Source: Methylobacterium sp. R2-1 (GTDB lineage Bacteria; Pseudomonadota; Alphaproteobacteria; Rhizobiales; Beijerinckiaceae). From it: 64,000 bases of DNA. The stretch covers positions 1 to 64,000 of the forward strand of contig NZ_JACHWM010000005.1 of the NCBI RefSeq assembly GCF_014191355.1, given 5' to 3'. Below are positions 1 through 8,499 of the stretch, piece by piece. The first letter of the stretch is position 1, and each line of letters opens with the position of its first letter. Below the pieces are notes generated by a model. The model saw only the letters and a program-made list of their open reading frames with translations, was not told the DNA's origin and searched no databases. A program made the translations under genes and the position numbers.

Positions 1-121
1 GGCCAACGGCGCTGTCGGAAGGCCGGATACGTTTATGCAGACTGCACAGACCAGCGGATCCGAGCCACTTGCGGACGGGGCGGGCCATACGTTTTTGTTT
101 GCCGAGCGTTCGCGGTGCCGC

Positions 122-340
122 TTAACCCGACACCTTCTTGTGGGTCACGGCAACGGCGACTTCGTCCGGCCGCACCTCGTCTCCGGCCACGGCGCCGGAG
201 AGCGCCGCAGCGTGAAGGGCCAGTACGGGTACGAAGACGAGCGCCATCATCAGCGCCACGACGAGCACGACGCTGTTGTTGCGGCCGGACTTCGCCGCAC
301 GGGAGCGGGCACGCCGGAAAATGACGTTGGAGTCAGTCAT
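122..340 (-). CDS. small single-pass membrane protein, unknown function
   Basis: Encodes 72 residues. The N-terminus is basic (residues 1-22, many Arg/Lys), followed by one hydrophobic segment at about residues 23-50 and a short polar tail, so it is probably a single-pass inner-membrane protein. The ATG at 340 is preceded by an AGAGGTGAG-type ribosome binding site, which supports expression. No family is recognised. It stands alone, with about 300 bases of apparently empty sequence on its upstream side. Confidence 0.55.
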   Translation of the reverse strand: MTDSNVIFRRARSRAAKSGRNNSVVLVVALMMALVFVPVLALHAAALSGAVAGDEVRPDEVAVAVTHKKVSG

Positions 341-657
341 GGCTCACCTCTTGTCGGACCAGCCGCCAAAGGCCGGTCGCGGGTGAGCCGGATCAGACGA
401 TCAGGCGCAGATCACGCGGTTGGCCAAAGGCGGCGTGGTCGATCGACTACTGTCGTCGGGCATGGGGGTAGAAAGTTCCTGTGAAGCCGCACATCGAGCG
501 CACGGCGACGATGGGCAGACAACGCGCGCATGCCGGAAGAGTTCGTTTCGGTCAAGTCCGAACGCCGCTGCACGCCGTGAATGGGCGTGTTCGTCACATC
601 CCGGTATCACCGGCGACCGGCGCCGAACGCGCGCGGTGCCAATCGCGTTGTGATGCC
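341..657. other. intergenic region, no gene seen
   Basis: Divergent spacer of 317 bases between the minus-strand 72-residue protein and the plus-strand 85-residue protein. It should hold both promoters. No convincing hairpin, repeat or RNA gene was found. The frames that are open here are arginine-rich shadows with no ribosome binding site. Confidence 0.5.
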
Positions 658-915
658 ATGTCAAACGATACGATCATCTGGACCCAGGGCGGAATTTCCG
701 AAGTGCCCCTGCAGCGCTTCACCGGCCGGGTCGGCGCGATCGAGGTCGCCACTGTCGAGTACGATGGATCGAACCGCCTCTGGACGTGGTGGAGCCCGCT
801 CTCCGAAGACATCTGGGGCCACGCGAAGGAGGCGGATGGTGCGAAGCAGGCGGCCGAGATCTGGCTGCGCGATTGGCTGGAGAACTTTCGGCCGTTCCTC
901 GAAGCCGGCCGCTGA
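658..915 (+). CDS. hypothetical protein, 85 aa
   Basis: An acidic, Trp-rich small protein of 85 residues, probably cytoplasmic because no signal or membrane segment is visible. The frame stays open further upstream, but the composition changes from arginine-rich shadow sequence to normal protein at the ATG at 658, so that start was chosen. The body has several Trp and acidic residues and an amphipathic C-terminal half. It ends 6 bases from the convergent stop of the alkA-like gene. I do not recognise the family. Confidence 0.55.
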   Translation: MSNDTIIWTQGGISEVPLQRFTGRVGAIEVATVEYDGSNRLWTWWSPLSEDIWGHAKEADGAKQAAEIWLRDWLENFRPFLEAGR

Positions 916-920
916 CCGGA

Positions 921-1535
921 TCAGGCCGCGATGGAGGCCGTATCCCGGCTGCGCCACATGTAGCGGGCCAGGATCGAGCGATAGGGCGCGAAGCACGCGG
1001 CCACTGCGACCGTATCGTCGACCCCGGTGAGACGCCGTAGAACGCCGACGGCGGCAACGTCGCCCACGGGCCATATGTCGGGATCGAGAAAGTGGAAGAT
1101 GCCCGCCATATCGGCAGTCCAGGGGCCGACGCCTCGTATGCGGCACAGGACGGCCGAACGCTCGGCATGCGGAAGTGCGGTGAGTTCGGCGCCCAGCAGA
1201 CCGGCCTCCTCCGCATCGCGGATAGCCTGGAGCGCGCGCACTTTGTTCGCCGAGACGCCGCAGCCGCGTAGCAAGGTCTCGTAGCCCGGGACGAAGAGAT
1301 CGCGCGGCGCGCCCCCCTGCGCGGCTGCCGCGGCCTCGACGCGAGTCCAGATCGAGAGGGCCGCCTTCGTCGAGAGCTGCTGGTTCACGACCTCGATGAA
1401 CAGACGCTCGGCGACGCTGGCATGAGACGGCGGCGCGATCTCGATCAGACCGACGGCGGCGATGGCAGCGCGCAGCGGCTCCGAGATCGTGGAGGCCGTG
1501 TCGAGCAGACGGTCGTAGATCACAGCGTCGAGCAT
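921..1535 (-). CDS. DNA-3-methyladenine glycosylase II (AlkA-like, HhH-GPD family)
   Basis: Base-excision repair glycosylase that removes alkylated purines from DNA. The 204-residue protein shows the HhH-GPD layout: a helical region with VNQQLSTKAA, then a helix-hairpin-helix at about residues 130-143 (IRGVGPWTADM), then the catalytic aspartate in WPVGDVAAVG at about residue 159. The start at 1535 was chosen because GGAGGACGG sits directly before that ATG; an ATG at 1550 lacks such a site. At about 205 residues it is like the short bacterial 3-methyladenine glycosylases and lacks the AlkA N-terminal domain. It is monocistronic and convergent with the 85-residue gene. Confidence 0.85.
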   Translation of the reverse strand: MLDAVIYDRLLDTASTISEPLRAAIAAVGLIEIAPPSHASVAERLFIEVVNQQLSTKAALSIWTRVEAAAAAQGGAPRDLFVPGYETLLRGCGVSANKVRALQAIRDAEEAGLLGAELTALPHAERSAVLCRIRGVGPWTADMAGIFHFLDPDIWPVGDVAAVGVLRRLTGVDDTVAVAACFAPYRSILARYMWRSRDTASIAA

Positions 1536-1770
1536 CCGTCCTCCGATCATGATGACAGCGCGGTCAAAACGCCCGGACTCGTTCTCCGGTCCCTCAGTTC
1601 AACGACCGCCACACCGCGCTGCCCAAACACGCGACAACCTGCGTAGGCATTCGGCAATATGGTGCGGTGCGGCGGCGAATCTGGGTTGACGCACGTTTGA
1701 AACGGCAGGATATTTCTCGAAAGGAAGCCGGAATTCCTTGTAAGAACGGTTCTCCGGGAGGAGATGTGCC

Positions 1771-2064
1771 ATGCAGGATGCGCGCGTCGCAGTCATGTTC
1801 GGCCGGGATCGAGCGGCTGCCATCTTCGCGGTCGGGATGGTCTGGCTCGTCTATGCTTTCACCTTCTGGACCATGCGACAGGCCTGCGACAATTGCGGCG
1901 TCACGCTGCTCGTGTTGGGAGTCGGCGCCTGCGTCGTGCTGCTCAACACGGCGGCGATCGCGGCCATGATCCGGCATTATCGTGAGGATCGCGACGCGAT
2001 CTACGGGACGGACCTGTACTACCTCGATCGCCTTCGGGAGATGCGTCGGTCGGGGGAGGCCTAA
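1771..2064 (+). CDS. small two-pass membrane protein, first gene of the permease operon
   Basis: 97 residues with two hydrophobic segments (about residues 14-34 and 42-66) separated by a short loop with a CDNC pair of cysteines, then a charged cytoplasmic-looking tail rich in Arg, Asp and Tyr. A strong ribosome binding site (GGAGGAG) precedes the ATG. The next gene starts one base after its stop, so co-translation with the downstream membrane proteins and permease is likely. No family is recognised. The CxxC loop could bind metal or form a disulfide, but that is speculation. Confidence 0.7.
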   Translation: MQDARVAVMFGRDRAAAIFAVGMVWLVYAFTFWTMRQACDNCGVTLLVLGVGACVVLLNTAAIAAMIRHYREDRDAIYGTDLYYLDRLREMRRSGEA

Positions 2065-2065
2065 G

Positions 2066-2461
2066 ATGGCCGGACGCACGCCTTACGAACCGCCGGTCCA
2101 GTCTGTCGTCGGACAGATCGTCGACGCCGTTCTGATGCTGGTTCTCGTCTTCATCACCCTCTACCTGCCCCTGCTGCTCAAGCTCGCCGGTGGCGGTACC
2201 ACCGCGACCGCCACGCCGAACCCTACCTGGGAATCCCTCGGTCAGAACCCCACGATGGCTGGGCAGTGGGAAAAGCTCGGCTTCACGCCGGAAAAGGCGG
2301 CCGGGATCATCGGCACGCGCTTTGATTACGCGTTCAACTGGAGCCTCGTGGCGCTCACCGCCGCGATCATCGTCGGCTACTTCATCTTCATGTTCCGCTA
2401 CTCGGACCGAGAGTACCGCGAGGTCATCGCCGAGCATTTCGACGGCACGCCGAAGGCCTGA
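2066..2461 (+). CDS. two-pass membrane protein, permease operon
   Basis: 131 residues. Hydrophobic segments at about residues 17-42 and 95-112 flank a polar loop rich in Thr, Pro, Asn and Trp; the C-terminal tail (YSDREYREVIAEHFD) is charged. The start is the ATG at 2066, one base after the previous stop. The frame is open further upstream, but that part overlaps the preceding gene. Placed between a small membrane protein and a permease, it may be an accessory subunit. No family is recognised. Confidence 0.7.
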   Translation: MAGRTPYEPPVQSVVGQIVDAVLMLVLVFITLYLPLLLKLAGGGTTATATPNPTWESLGQNPTMAGQWEKLGFTPEKAAGIIGTRFDYAFNWSLVALTAAIIVGYFIFMFRYSDREYREVIAEHFDGTPKA

Positions 2462-2545
2462 GCTCGAACGGTCAGCCGCTCGATCCGTCTTCCCTGCTCC
2501 CAAGGTCATCTGCCGAGACTTCCTGCCACTTCGGGGGAACACATC

Positions 2546-2716
2546 ATGGTGTTCGTGATGAACTGGGGCGCCTGGGCGGCTGCGGCCGTCCTCGCCCTCT
2601 GGATGGGATACGACCTCCTGCGCACCAACCGAACCTACGACGAGAGCTACCTCCTCTCATCGGAGGAGGGCGAGATCGTCGATTCCGAGGTCGGCGAGAC
2701 GGCGGCGAGGTCGTGA
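2546..2716 (+). CDS. small single-pass membrane protein, 56 aa, permease operon
   Basis: A short gene. It encodes MVFVMNWGAW followed by a hydrophobic Ala/Leu segment (residues 7-21) and a soluble acidic tail (YDESYLLSSEEGEI). Its TGA at 2714-2716 overlaps the ATG of the permease at 2716, a TGATG junction typical of translational coupling. An 84-base spacer separates it from the previous gene. The tight coupling suggests it is a small subunit or regulator of the permease; there is no recognised family. Confidence 0.65.
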   Translation: MVFVMNWGAWAAAAVLALWMGYDLLRTNRTYDESYLLSSEEGEIVDSEVGETAARS

Positions 2717-4173
2717 TGACTACAATCCAACCGACCGCGGAGCGTGTGTCTGCTCAGCCGCCCGCCGAGGCGAGTGCCGCCGCGGCCCAGGCGCCGCCGA
2801 CCGCGCACCGGAAGGTCGCGCTGCTGCGCGTCCTGGGACCCGGACATGTCTGGGCGCTCGGCGTCGGCATCGTCCTCGTCGGCGAGTTCATGGGCTGGAA
2901 CTTCGCGGTCGGAAAGGGCGGCGCTGTGGCGGCGCTGGCCGCCTGCTGGCTCGCCGGCATCCTCTACACCTGCGTCGCGATGATCGATTCCGAGATCACC
3001 TCGACCGTAGCCGCGGCCGGCGGCCAGTACGCCCAGGCCAAGCACATCATCGGGCCACTCGCAGCGTTCAACGTCGGCCTCTACCTCGTCATGGCCTACA
3101 CCATGCTGGAGGTGTCGAACGCCATCGTTGCCGGTGACCTGATCGAGGCCTTCGCCCAGAGTCTGGGGCTCGAAGGCACAGTCGATAAGCGCGCCTTCAT
3201 GGTGCTCACCGTCGTGGCGCTCGCCTTCCTCAACTATCGCGGCGTGCTGGCCACGCTGACGCTGAACCTCGTCATCACCTCCGCCGCCTTCGCGGCGATC
3301 GTGGTGCTGTTCGTGGCTGCACAGCCCTGGGCGCCCGGCGCGGTGCTCAAGCACGAGGCGCTGCTGGGCGGTCTGCCCTACGGCTCCCTTGGCATCCTCG
3401 CGGCGATGCATTTCGGGCTGTGGTTCTATCTCGGCATCGAGGGGACGACCCAGGCCGCCGAAGAGGTGCGCTCACCCGCCCGCGCGCTGCCGCTCGGCAC
3501 CATGACGGGAATGATGACCTTGCTGATCGCCGCCACGCTCACTTGGTACGTCTGCTCCGGACTGATGCCGTGGGAATATCTCGGCCAGGCGGTGACGCCG
3601 CTCTACGACGCGGCCCGGCTCACGGGCAGCCGCTGGCTGGAGCTGTTCCTGTTCCTCGGCACGCTGTTCGCCACGGTCGCCTCAGCCAATGGCTGCATCA
3701 ACGACGCCTCGCGGGCGTGGTTCGCCATGGGCCGGGACCGCTACATGCCGGTCTGGTTCGGCGCGGTTCACCCGACCTATCGCACGCCCTACCGCGCCAT
3801 CGTCTTCTTCGTGCCGATCGCGATCCTATTCGCCGTCTCGACACCGCTCGACCAGACCATCACCTTCTCGATCCTGTCGGGACTTCTCGGCTATACGCTG
3901 ATGGCGCTGTCGATCGTTCTGTTCCGCCGCAAGTGGCCGCTCGGTTCGATCCAGCGCGGCTACGTGCATCCGCTCCATCCGCTGCCGGCCGCGCTGCTGC
4001 TCATCCTGTGCGTGGTCACCTATCTCGCGGTCTTCCTCGGCTACGGCACCCAGCTCGTGGCGATGATGACCTTCTACATCACCGCCTCGGCCTGGTTCGT
4101 CCTGCATCGCTACAAGTATGTCCGCCGCGGCGACCAGTTCACGATGCCCTGGCCGAAGCCCCGCGGTTATTGA
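2716..4173 (+). CDS. APC-superfamily amino acid/ethanolamine permease
   Basis: 485-residue secondary transporter of the amino acid-polyamine-organocation superfamily, most like the ethanolamine permease (EAT) branch. After a 30-residue Ala/Pro-rich cytoplasmic lead it has about 12 membrane segments. Family-like features include GPGHVWALGVGIVLVGEF near the start, GGQYAQAK, and GIEGTTQAAEEVRSPARALP in the loop after TM6. The true start is the ATG at 2716, coupled to the 56-residue gene; a GTG one codon upstream is less likely. No ethanolamine ammonia-lyase genes are nearby, so the substrate is uncertain: ethanolamine or another small amine or amino acid. Confidence 0.8.
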   Translation: MTTIQPTAERVSAQPPAEASAAAAQAPPTAHRKVALLRVLGPGHVWALGVGIVLVGEFMGWNFAVGKGGAVAALAACWLAGILYTCVAMIDSEITSTVAAAGGQYAQAKHIIGPLAAFNVGLYLVMAYTMLEVSNAIVAGDLIEAFAQSLGLEGTVDKRAFMVLTVVALAFLNYRGVLATLTLNLVITSAAFAAIVVLFVAAQPWAPGAVLKHEALLGGLPYGSLGILAAMHFGLWFYLGIEGTTQAAEEVRSPARALPLGTMTGMMTLLIAATLTWYVCSGLMPWEYLGQAVTPLYDAARLTGSRWLELFLFLGTLFATVASANGCINDASRAWFAMGRDRYMPVWFGAVHPTYRTPYRAIVFFVPIAILFAVSTPLDQTITFSILSGLLGYTLMALSIVLFRRKWPLGSIQRGYVHPLHPLPAALLLILCVVTYLAVFLGYGTQLVAMMTFYITASAWFVLHRYKYVRRGDQFTMPWPKPRGY

Positions 4174-4182
4174 GGTGCGGCG

Positions 4183-4857
4183 ATGCTCGTTGGCCTGACG
4201 GTCCTGATCCTCCTGTGCAGCGCCGCATCCTGCGTGCTCCAGCACCGGTGGGAGGCGGCGTGGCGGGGCGGGCTTCTCGACGACTGCGCCGGCCAACTCG
4301 CGGCGCCACGCCTCGGACGCGACCGAGCCGGCTTCGCGACCCTGCGCGGTCGCGTCTCGCAAGCCGCCGTCGATGTCCGCTTCGTGCCGGACTCCCTAGT
4401 CCACCGGCGGCTGCCGCAGCTCTGGCTCCAAGTCACTCTGCGAACGCCGCTGGCAACGGGGGCGATCCTCGATGTCCTGCGCCGTCCGGCCGGGGCGGAA
4501 TTCTACGCCCCCGATCAGCTTCCAATCCGCTTTCCCGCCCCCGAGACGTGGCCACCCGACACCCTCGTGCGGGGGACGGCAGGAGCCGAGGCGCTGCTCG
4601 CCCGCGCGGCGCCCGCGTTGAGCCGCATCCTCGCCGATCCGAGGGTGAAGGAGGTCCTGGTGATGCCCGACGGCCTGCGGCTGACGGTGCAGGCGAGCCA
4701 GGGCGCTCGGGGCACCTACCTGCTCCTCCGGGGCATCCGCTTTCCGCTTGCGCGCCTTGCGCCGGAGCTGCTCGATGGGGCTCTGCGCGACGGCCTGGAC
4801 CTTGTTCAGACCCTGTCCGAACCATGCTCGGAGACGCGGCATGCGCACGCTGCCTGA
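4183..4857 (+). CDS. membrane-anchored protein of unknown function, permease operon
   Basis: 224 residues. An N-terminal hydrophobic segment (residues 1-20) looks like a signal anchor; the rest is a soluble domain of mixed alpha/beta composition with many Leu, Arg and Pro and no catalytic motif that I can identify. GAGGTG precedes the ATG, nine bases after the permease stop, so it belongs to the same transcript. Its end overlaps the start of the next gene by 17 bases. No family is recognised. Confidence 0.65.
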   Translation: MLVGLTVLILLCSAASCVLQHRWEAAWRGGLLDDCAGQLAAPRLGRDRAGFATLRGRVSQAAVDVRFVPDSLVHRRLPQLWLQVTLRTPLATGAILDVLRRPAGAEFYAPDQLPIRFPAPETWPPDTLVRGTAGAEALLARAAPALSRILADPRVKEVLVMPDGLRLTVQASQGARGTYLLLRGIRFPLARLAPELLDGALRDGLDLVQTLSEPCSETRHAHAA

Positions 4858-5110
4858 TCCCACCCGTGTCCTGCTGGCCGCGGCTCTCCTGCCTGGCATG
4901 GGCCATGTCTGGACGGGCCGCGCGACGCGGGGGCTCGGCTTCGCGCTCTTCGCTCTTCTGGGCGGATGGCTCACCGCCCGGTTCGCCGCGCCCGATGCGA
5001 GCCTCGTCGGGCGTCATGCCGGCGGCTTCTTCGTCTGGGCGCTGTCCATCCCGGATGCCTACCGCGCCGCCCGTCTCGACCGGGCTTGGGCGGAGCGGGC
5101 CTCGCACTGA
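4841..5110 (+). CDS. small membrane protein, last gene of the permease operon
   Basis: 89 residues with hydrophobic segments at about residues 8-20, 27-44 and 58-72 and short charged ends. It starts at ATG 4841, inside the end of the preceding gene, which suggests translational coupling. A GxGHxWxGR-like stretch near the first segment recalls small membrane proteins of the TM2 type, but the match is too weak to assign. Two perfect hairpins lie shortly downstream and may end the transcript. Confidence 0.65.
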   Translation: MRTLPDPTRVLLAAALLPGMGHVWTGRATRGLGFALFALLGGWLTARFAAPDASLVGRHAGGFFVWALSIPDAYRAARLDRAWAERASH

Positions 5111-5142
5111 GTCCGGCTCGTCGGGCCGAGACGCGCCGGCTG

Positions 5143-5187
5143 CCGTCTCAGCCGAGACGGAGCAGGAAGATCAGCCCCAGGCTGATC
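5143..5187. terminator. two tandem perfect hairpins downstream of the permease operon
   Basis: Stem 1 pairs CCGTCTC (5143-5149) with GAGACGG (5154-5160) around a 4-base loop. Stem 2 pairs GATCAGCC (5169-5176) with GGCTGATC (5180-5187) around a 3-base loop. Both are perfect. There is no T-run, so a role in termination or mRNA 3'-end protection is an inference. Part of the symmetry may come from an overlapping minus-strand micropeptide frame. Confidence 0.45.
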
Positions 5188-5216
5188 AACAGCAGTAGCA
5201 CGGGCGACAGCGTCAC
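5148..5216 (-). CDS. possible 22-residue hydrophobic micropeptide
   Basis: A GTG start at 5216 opens a 22-codon frame whose product is almost wholly Leu, Ile, Val, Ser and Phe and ends LLRLG, which looks like one transmembrane helix. No clear ribosome binding site is present and the frame coincides with two hairpins, so it could be accidental. It is recorded because very short single-helix peptides (KdpF-like in size) are often missed. Confidence 0.22.
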   Translation of the reverse strand: MTLSPVLLLLISLGLIFLLRLG

Positions 5217-5566
5217 GAACGATCACCGGCACCACGACGCTCACCGGATGATTCTCATCGCGTGGGCATCCATCCTCGAAGTGCACGAATCTCAAACGTG
5301 CTCCGGCTGGGCAGCGGAGGTCCGTGGGTCCGAACTTAACCCAGCAGATCGGGCTTTATTGGCACGGCCCATTCCGGCGTGTTCGTCCGGTACGGGGCAC
5401 TGCTACGGTCAAACGGATGGCCTTCGGAGGATGAGGACGCGCTGCCGTCCTCGGCGTCCGCCCTGTCTCTGAAATCTGCACCGGTTTTCAGCGGAAGACG
5501 GCAGCGGCCCGAATAAATGCGCGGCAGCATCTCGCGGCGCTCAACGGAGGCTCATGGGCCCGACCG

Positions 5567-5833
5567 TCAGGCTCCGACGACGGCCCTGAGCTGATCGATC
5601 ACCGTGGCAACACTACCGAACCGTTCCGCGAGATCCGGATGGAAGTAAGCGGCCCGCGCGGCGACAATGACGACCACCAGCGCCCAGAACAGGCCCACGC
5701 CGGTACGGAGCGCGATCCGCGAGGCAACGGGCTCGTCGCACAGCGGCTGAGCGATCGGCTCACCGAAAGAGTCGAATTGGACAGGACGCATCGCGGCACG
5801 CGGGGTTCGAAAAGCTAATCTAGAAGTCGTCAT
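5567..5833 (-). CDS. small single-pass membrane protein, 88 aa
   Basis: 88 residues: a polar N-terminal half with Arg and Pro, one hydrophobic segment at about residues 44-62 (GLFWALVVVIVAARAAYF), and an amphipathic C-terminus. It may be a tail-region membrane protein facing the cytoplasm. It lies 145 bases downstream of the ccdA-like gene on the same strand. No family recognised. Confidence 0.5.
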   Translation of the reverse strand: MTTSRLAFRTPRAAMRPVQFDSFGEPIAQPLCDEPVASRIALRTGVGLFWALVVVIVAARAAYFHPDLAERFGSVATVIDQLRAVVGA

Positions 5834-5978
5834 AAGTTAGCGCAGCGGCAATGGCCGGGTTTTCCAAATTGGCGCCGTCCGAGGGATGGTTTTTCTCTCC
5901 GGAGACCAAACTGAAGAAGTTTGATGTTTAGCCAGTGCGGACCGGCCGCTTCGCTGTCGGCGAGCTGCCCGTCATCAT

Positions 5979-6698
5979 TCAGAAGCGGGTCGTCAGGGCC
6001 GTGAGCCACTCTGGCGAAGCATTCACCAGTGACGTTTCCAACGCCCGGTCGAAGCCGGAGAGGATCAGCCCGCTCGTCAGGACGAGAACAGCACCCAGCG
6101 CCGCTTTGAGCCCCCGACCGAGGCCGAGCATCCGCTCGCGCCAGCGCATCAGGAGCTCGCGCGACAGCATCCCGAGGGCGACGAGCGGCAGGCCGGCTCC
6201 GAGGCCGAACAGCAGCATGGTCAGTGCGACATGGCCGAGATCACGTCCCTGAGCGGCCAGGAGCGAGGCGGCCCCGAGGGTCGGACCGACGCAGGGGCTC
6301 CAGACGGCACCGAGCAGGAGGCCAACGGCGAACTGGCCCGTCAGCCCCGAAATCGAGAAACCGCTCAACCTCCGCTCCATCCAGTTGCTCACTGGCCCCC
6401 CTGCGACGGCGAGCCGGGTCTGGGCTGCCGGCACGATCAGGACGAGGCCGAGCACCAGGAGCAGCGCTGCCGCGGTTTTGCGAAACAGGTCGCTGTCGAG
6501 ACCGATCGCGAAGCCGATCGTAGCGACGAACAGGCCGATTGCGACGAAGGAGAGCGCGAGGCCGGCGGCGAGCGCCACCGGTCCCAGTCGGTGCTCCGTG
6601 GCGGCCGCGCCGAGCACCAGCGGCAGCAGCGGCAGGACGCAGGGCGACAGGACCGAGAGGAGGCCGGCGAGGGCGGCGAGGCTGAGATAGATGGCCAT
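5979..6698 (-). CDS. CcdA/DsbD-type thiol-disulfide transporter
   Basis: 239-residue polytopic inner-membrane protein of the CcdA family, which carries reducing equivalents from cytoplasmic thioredoxin to periplasmic thiol proteins, for example in cytochrome c maturation. It has about six membrane segments and the two family signatures, LSPCVLPLLPL with Cys20 in the first helix and WSPCVGPTLG with Cys136 in the fourth. These two cysteines form the transport disulfide in the family. It starts 34 bases after the Kef-type antiporter stop on the same strand, so the two are probably co-transcribed. A periplasmic partner is not obvious nearby. Confidence 0.85.
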   Translation of the reverse strand: MAIYLSLAALAGLLSVLSPCVLPLLPLVLGAAATEHRLGPVALAAGLALSFVAIGLFVATIGFAIGLDSDLFRKTAAALLLVLGLVLIVPAAQTRLAVAGGPVSNWMERRLSGFSISGLTGQFAVGLLLGAVWSPCVGPTLGAASLLAAQGRDLGHVALTMLLFGLGAGLPLVALGMLSRELLMRWRERMLGLGRGLKAALGAVLVLTSGLILSGFDRALETSLVNASPEWLTALTTRF

Positions 6699-6732
6699 GG
6701 GTCGCCCCCGAGCATCCTTCCCTTGCGCGGGC

Positions 6733-8499
6733 TCACCCGTGCCCGTGCGCCGGCTGGGCGGCGTTGCCGCGGATCAGCTCGCGACCGGCATAGACGCCGC
6801 CGACGACTTGGAGGTCGAGGCGTTCCGCATCGCGCCGGCGGACTTCTTCCATGATCTCCTCGGCCGCCTCCGGCTCCGAACCGATCGTCACGAGCGCCTT
6901 CTCGCCGAAGGCGAAGGCCGATTCGAGTGTCTCGCGCACTTGGTAGGCGACACCCGCCTCGATCAGCTCGACCGCGTGCTCGCGATCGCGGGCGCGGGCC
7001 AGAACCGGGACCAGTGGGAACTCCGCCTTCGCCAGCTCCGCGATGCGATTGGCCATCGCGCGGTCGTCGATGCAGATCAGGATCGCCCGCGCCGTAGCGG
7101 CGCCGGCCGCGCGCAGGATGTCGAGCCGGGCGCCGTCACCGTAATAGACCTTGAAGCCGAACCCCTCGGCGAGCCGGATGTTGTCGGCGCTCGTGTCGAT
7201 GATCGAGACCGAGCATCCGCGCGAGATCAGTGGCTGGCTGACGATCTGCCCGAAGCGGCCGAACCCGATGATCAAGGCGCTGCCGACGAGATCCTCCGGA
7301 GCCTCGACGCCGTCCGTGGACGTGGCGGCCTTCGGCCCGAGGCGGTCGAAGGCGATGACGGTGAGCGGCGTGATCGCCATCGACAGGATGACGGTGGCCG
7401 TGAGGATCGCGTTGGTCGTGCCGTCGATGATCCCGGCACTCGCCGCCGCCGCGTAGAGCACGAAAGCGAATTCGCCACCCTGCGCCATCAGCGCCGTCCG
7501 CTCCAGCGCCTCGCTATGTTTGGTCCGCAGGGCCCGGGCGATACCGTAGATGACGAGGCTCTTCACCGCCATGTAGGCGGCCACGCTCATGAGGATCAGG
7601 CCCCAATTCGCGGCGATCACCGCCAGATCGAGCGACATCCCGACGCCGAGGAAGAACAAGCCGAGCAGGATGCCGCGGAACGGCTCGACATCGGCTTCCA
7701 ACTGATGGCGGAAGCTCGATTCGGAGAGCAGGACGCCGGCGAGGAAGGCGCCCATCGCCATCGAGAGACCGCCGAGCTGCATCGCCAGCGCCGAGCCGAG
7801 CACGACCAGCAACGCGGCCGCCGTCATGACCTCCCGCGCCTTCGCCGCGGCGAGCAGGCGGAACAGCGGGTTGAGCAGCCAGCGGCCCGCAGCCACGAGC
7901 GCGGCGATGGAAACGAGAGCGATGGCGACAGCGATGGCGCGCTCGGTCCCGCTCGTCTCGGCGCCGCCCGGCGCCAGCAGGGCCACGGCGGCCAGCAGCG
8001 GCACGATCGCGAGATCTTCGAGAAGCAGGATGGCGACGATCCTCTGACCCTTCGGGGTCGAGAGAGCGCCGCGCTCTTCGAGGAGCTGCATGACGATGGC
8101 GGTCGAGGTGAGCACGAAGCCCGTGCCGGCCACGAAGGCCACGACGACCGGGAACCCCATGGCGACGCCGACGAGCGTGAGGGCAGCAATGCAGGCGCCG
8201 ACCTGCGCGAGGCCGAGCCCGAAGATCTCGCGGCGCATGCCCCAGAGCCGCGAGGGCTCCATCTCCAGCCCGATGATGAAGAGGAACATGACGACGCCGA
8301 GTTCGGCCACGTGGAGAATCGCGTGCGCGTCGGTGAACAGGCCGAGGCCGAACGGCCCGATGGCGAGCCCCGCCACGAGGTAGCCGAGGACCGAGCCGAG
8401 CCCCATCCGCTTGAACAGGGGGACGGCGACGACGCCGGCAGCGAGAAGGGCGACGACCTGAACGAGCTCGCTCGCGGCCCCGGATGCTTCGATAGCCAT
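6733..8499 (-). CDS. Kef-type monovalent cation:proton antiporter (CPA2) with TrkA-N domain
   Basis: 588-residue CPA2 transporter that exchanges K+ or Na+ for protons. Residues 1 to about 385 form 12-13 membrane helices beginning with a region that contains LGYLVAGLAIGPFGL, typical of KefB/KefC. Residues about 405-525 form a Rossmann TrkA-N domain that starts with the nucleotide loop IIGFGRFGQ and regulates gating through NAD(H). The tail has a His-rich end (AHGHG). Glutathione gating residues cannot be judged by eye. The ATG at 8499 gives a typical N-terminus. It precedes the ccdA-like gene. Confidence 0.88.
   Translation of the reverse strand: MAIEASGAASELVQVVALLAAGVVAVPLFKRMGLGSVLGYLVAGLAIGPFGLGLFTDAHAILHVAELGVVMFLFIIGLEMEPSRLWGMRREIFGLGLAQVGACIAALTLVGVAMGFPVVVAFVAGTGFVLTSTAIVMQLLEERGALSTPKGQRIVAILLLEDLAIVPLLAAVALLAPGGAETSGTERAIAVAIALVSIAALVAAGRWLLNPLFRLLAAAKAREVMTAAALLVVLGSALAMQLGGLSMAMGAFLAGVLLSESSFRHQLEADVEPFRGILLGLFFLGVGMSLDLAVIAANWGLILMSVAAYMAVKSLVIYGIARALRTKHSEALERTALMAQGGEFAFVLYAAAASAGIIDGTTNAILTATVILSMAITPLTVIAFDRLGPKAATSTDGVEAPEDLVGSALIIGFGRFGQIVSQPLISRGCSVSIIDTSADNIRLAEGFGFKVYYGDGARLDILRAAGAATARAILICIDDRAMANRIAELAKAEFPLVPVLARARDREHAVELIEAGVAYQVRETLESAFAFGEKALVTIGSEPEAAEEIMEEVRRRDAERLDLQVVGGVYAGRELIRGNAAQPAHGHG

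Larger units (their letters stand above)
5111..5566. other. intergenic region of 456 bases
   Basis: Lies between the end of the permease operon and the convergent 88-residue gene. It holds two adjacent perfect hairpins (5143-5187) and a possible 22-residue hydrophobic micropeptide on the minus strand (5148-5216). Nothing else is recognised in 5220-5566. Confidence 0.5.

Noticed and set aside
2716..4173. Ethanolamine utilisation locus
   Set aside because: Only the permease resembles the EAT branch; no ethanolamine ammonia-lyase or aldehyde dehydrogenase genes are adjacent, so the substrate is left open.
3420..5198. Plus-strand frame of 592 codons overlapping the permease
   Set aside because: It crosses three real genes in another frame and is rich in Arg, Pro and Ser; the permease frame has the membrane helices.
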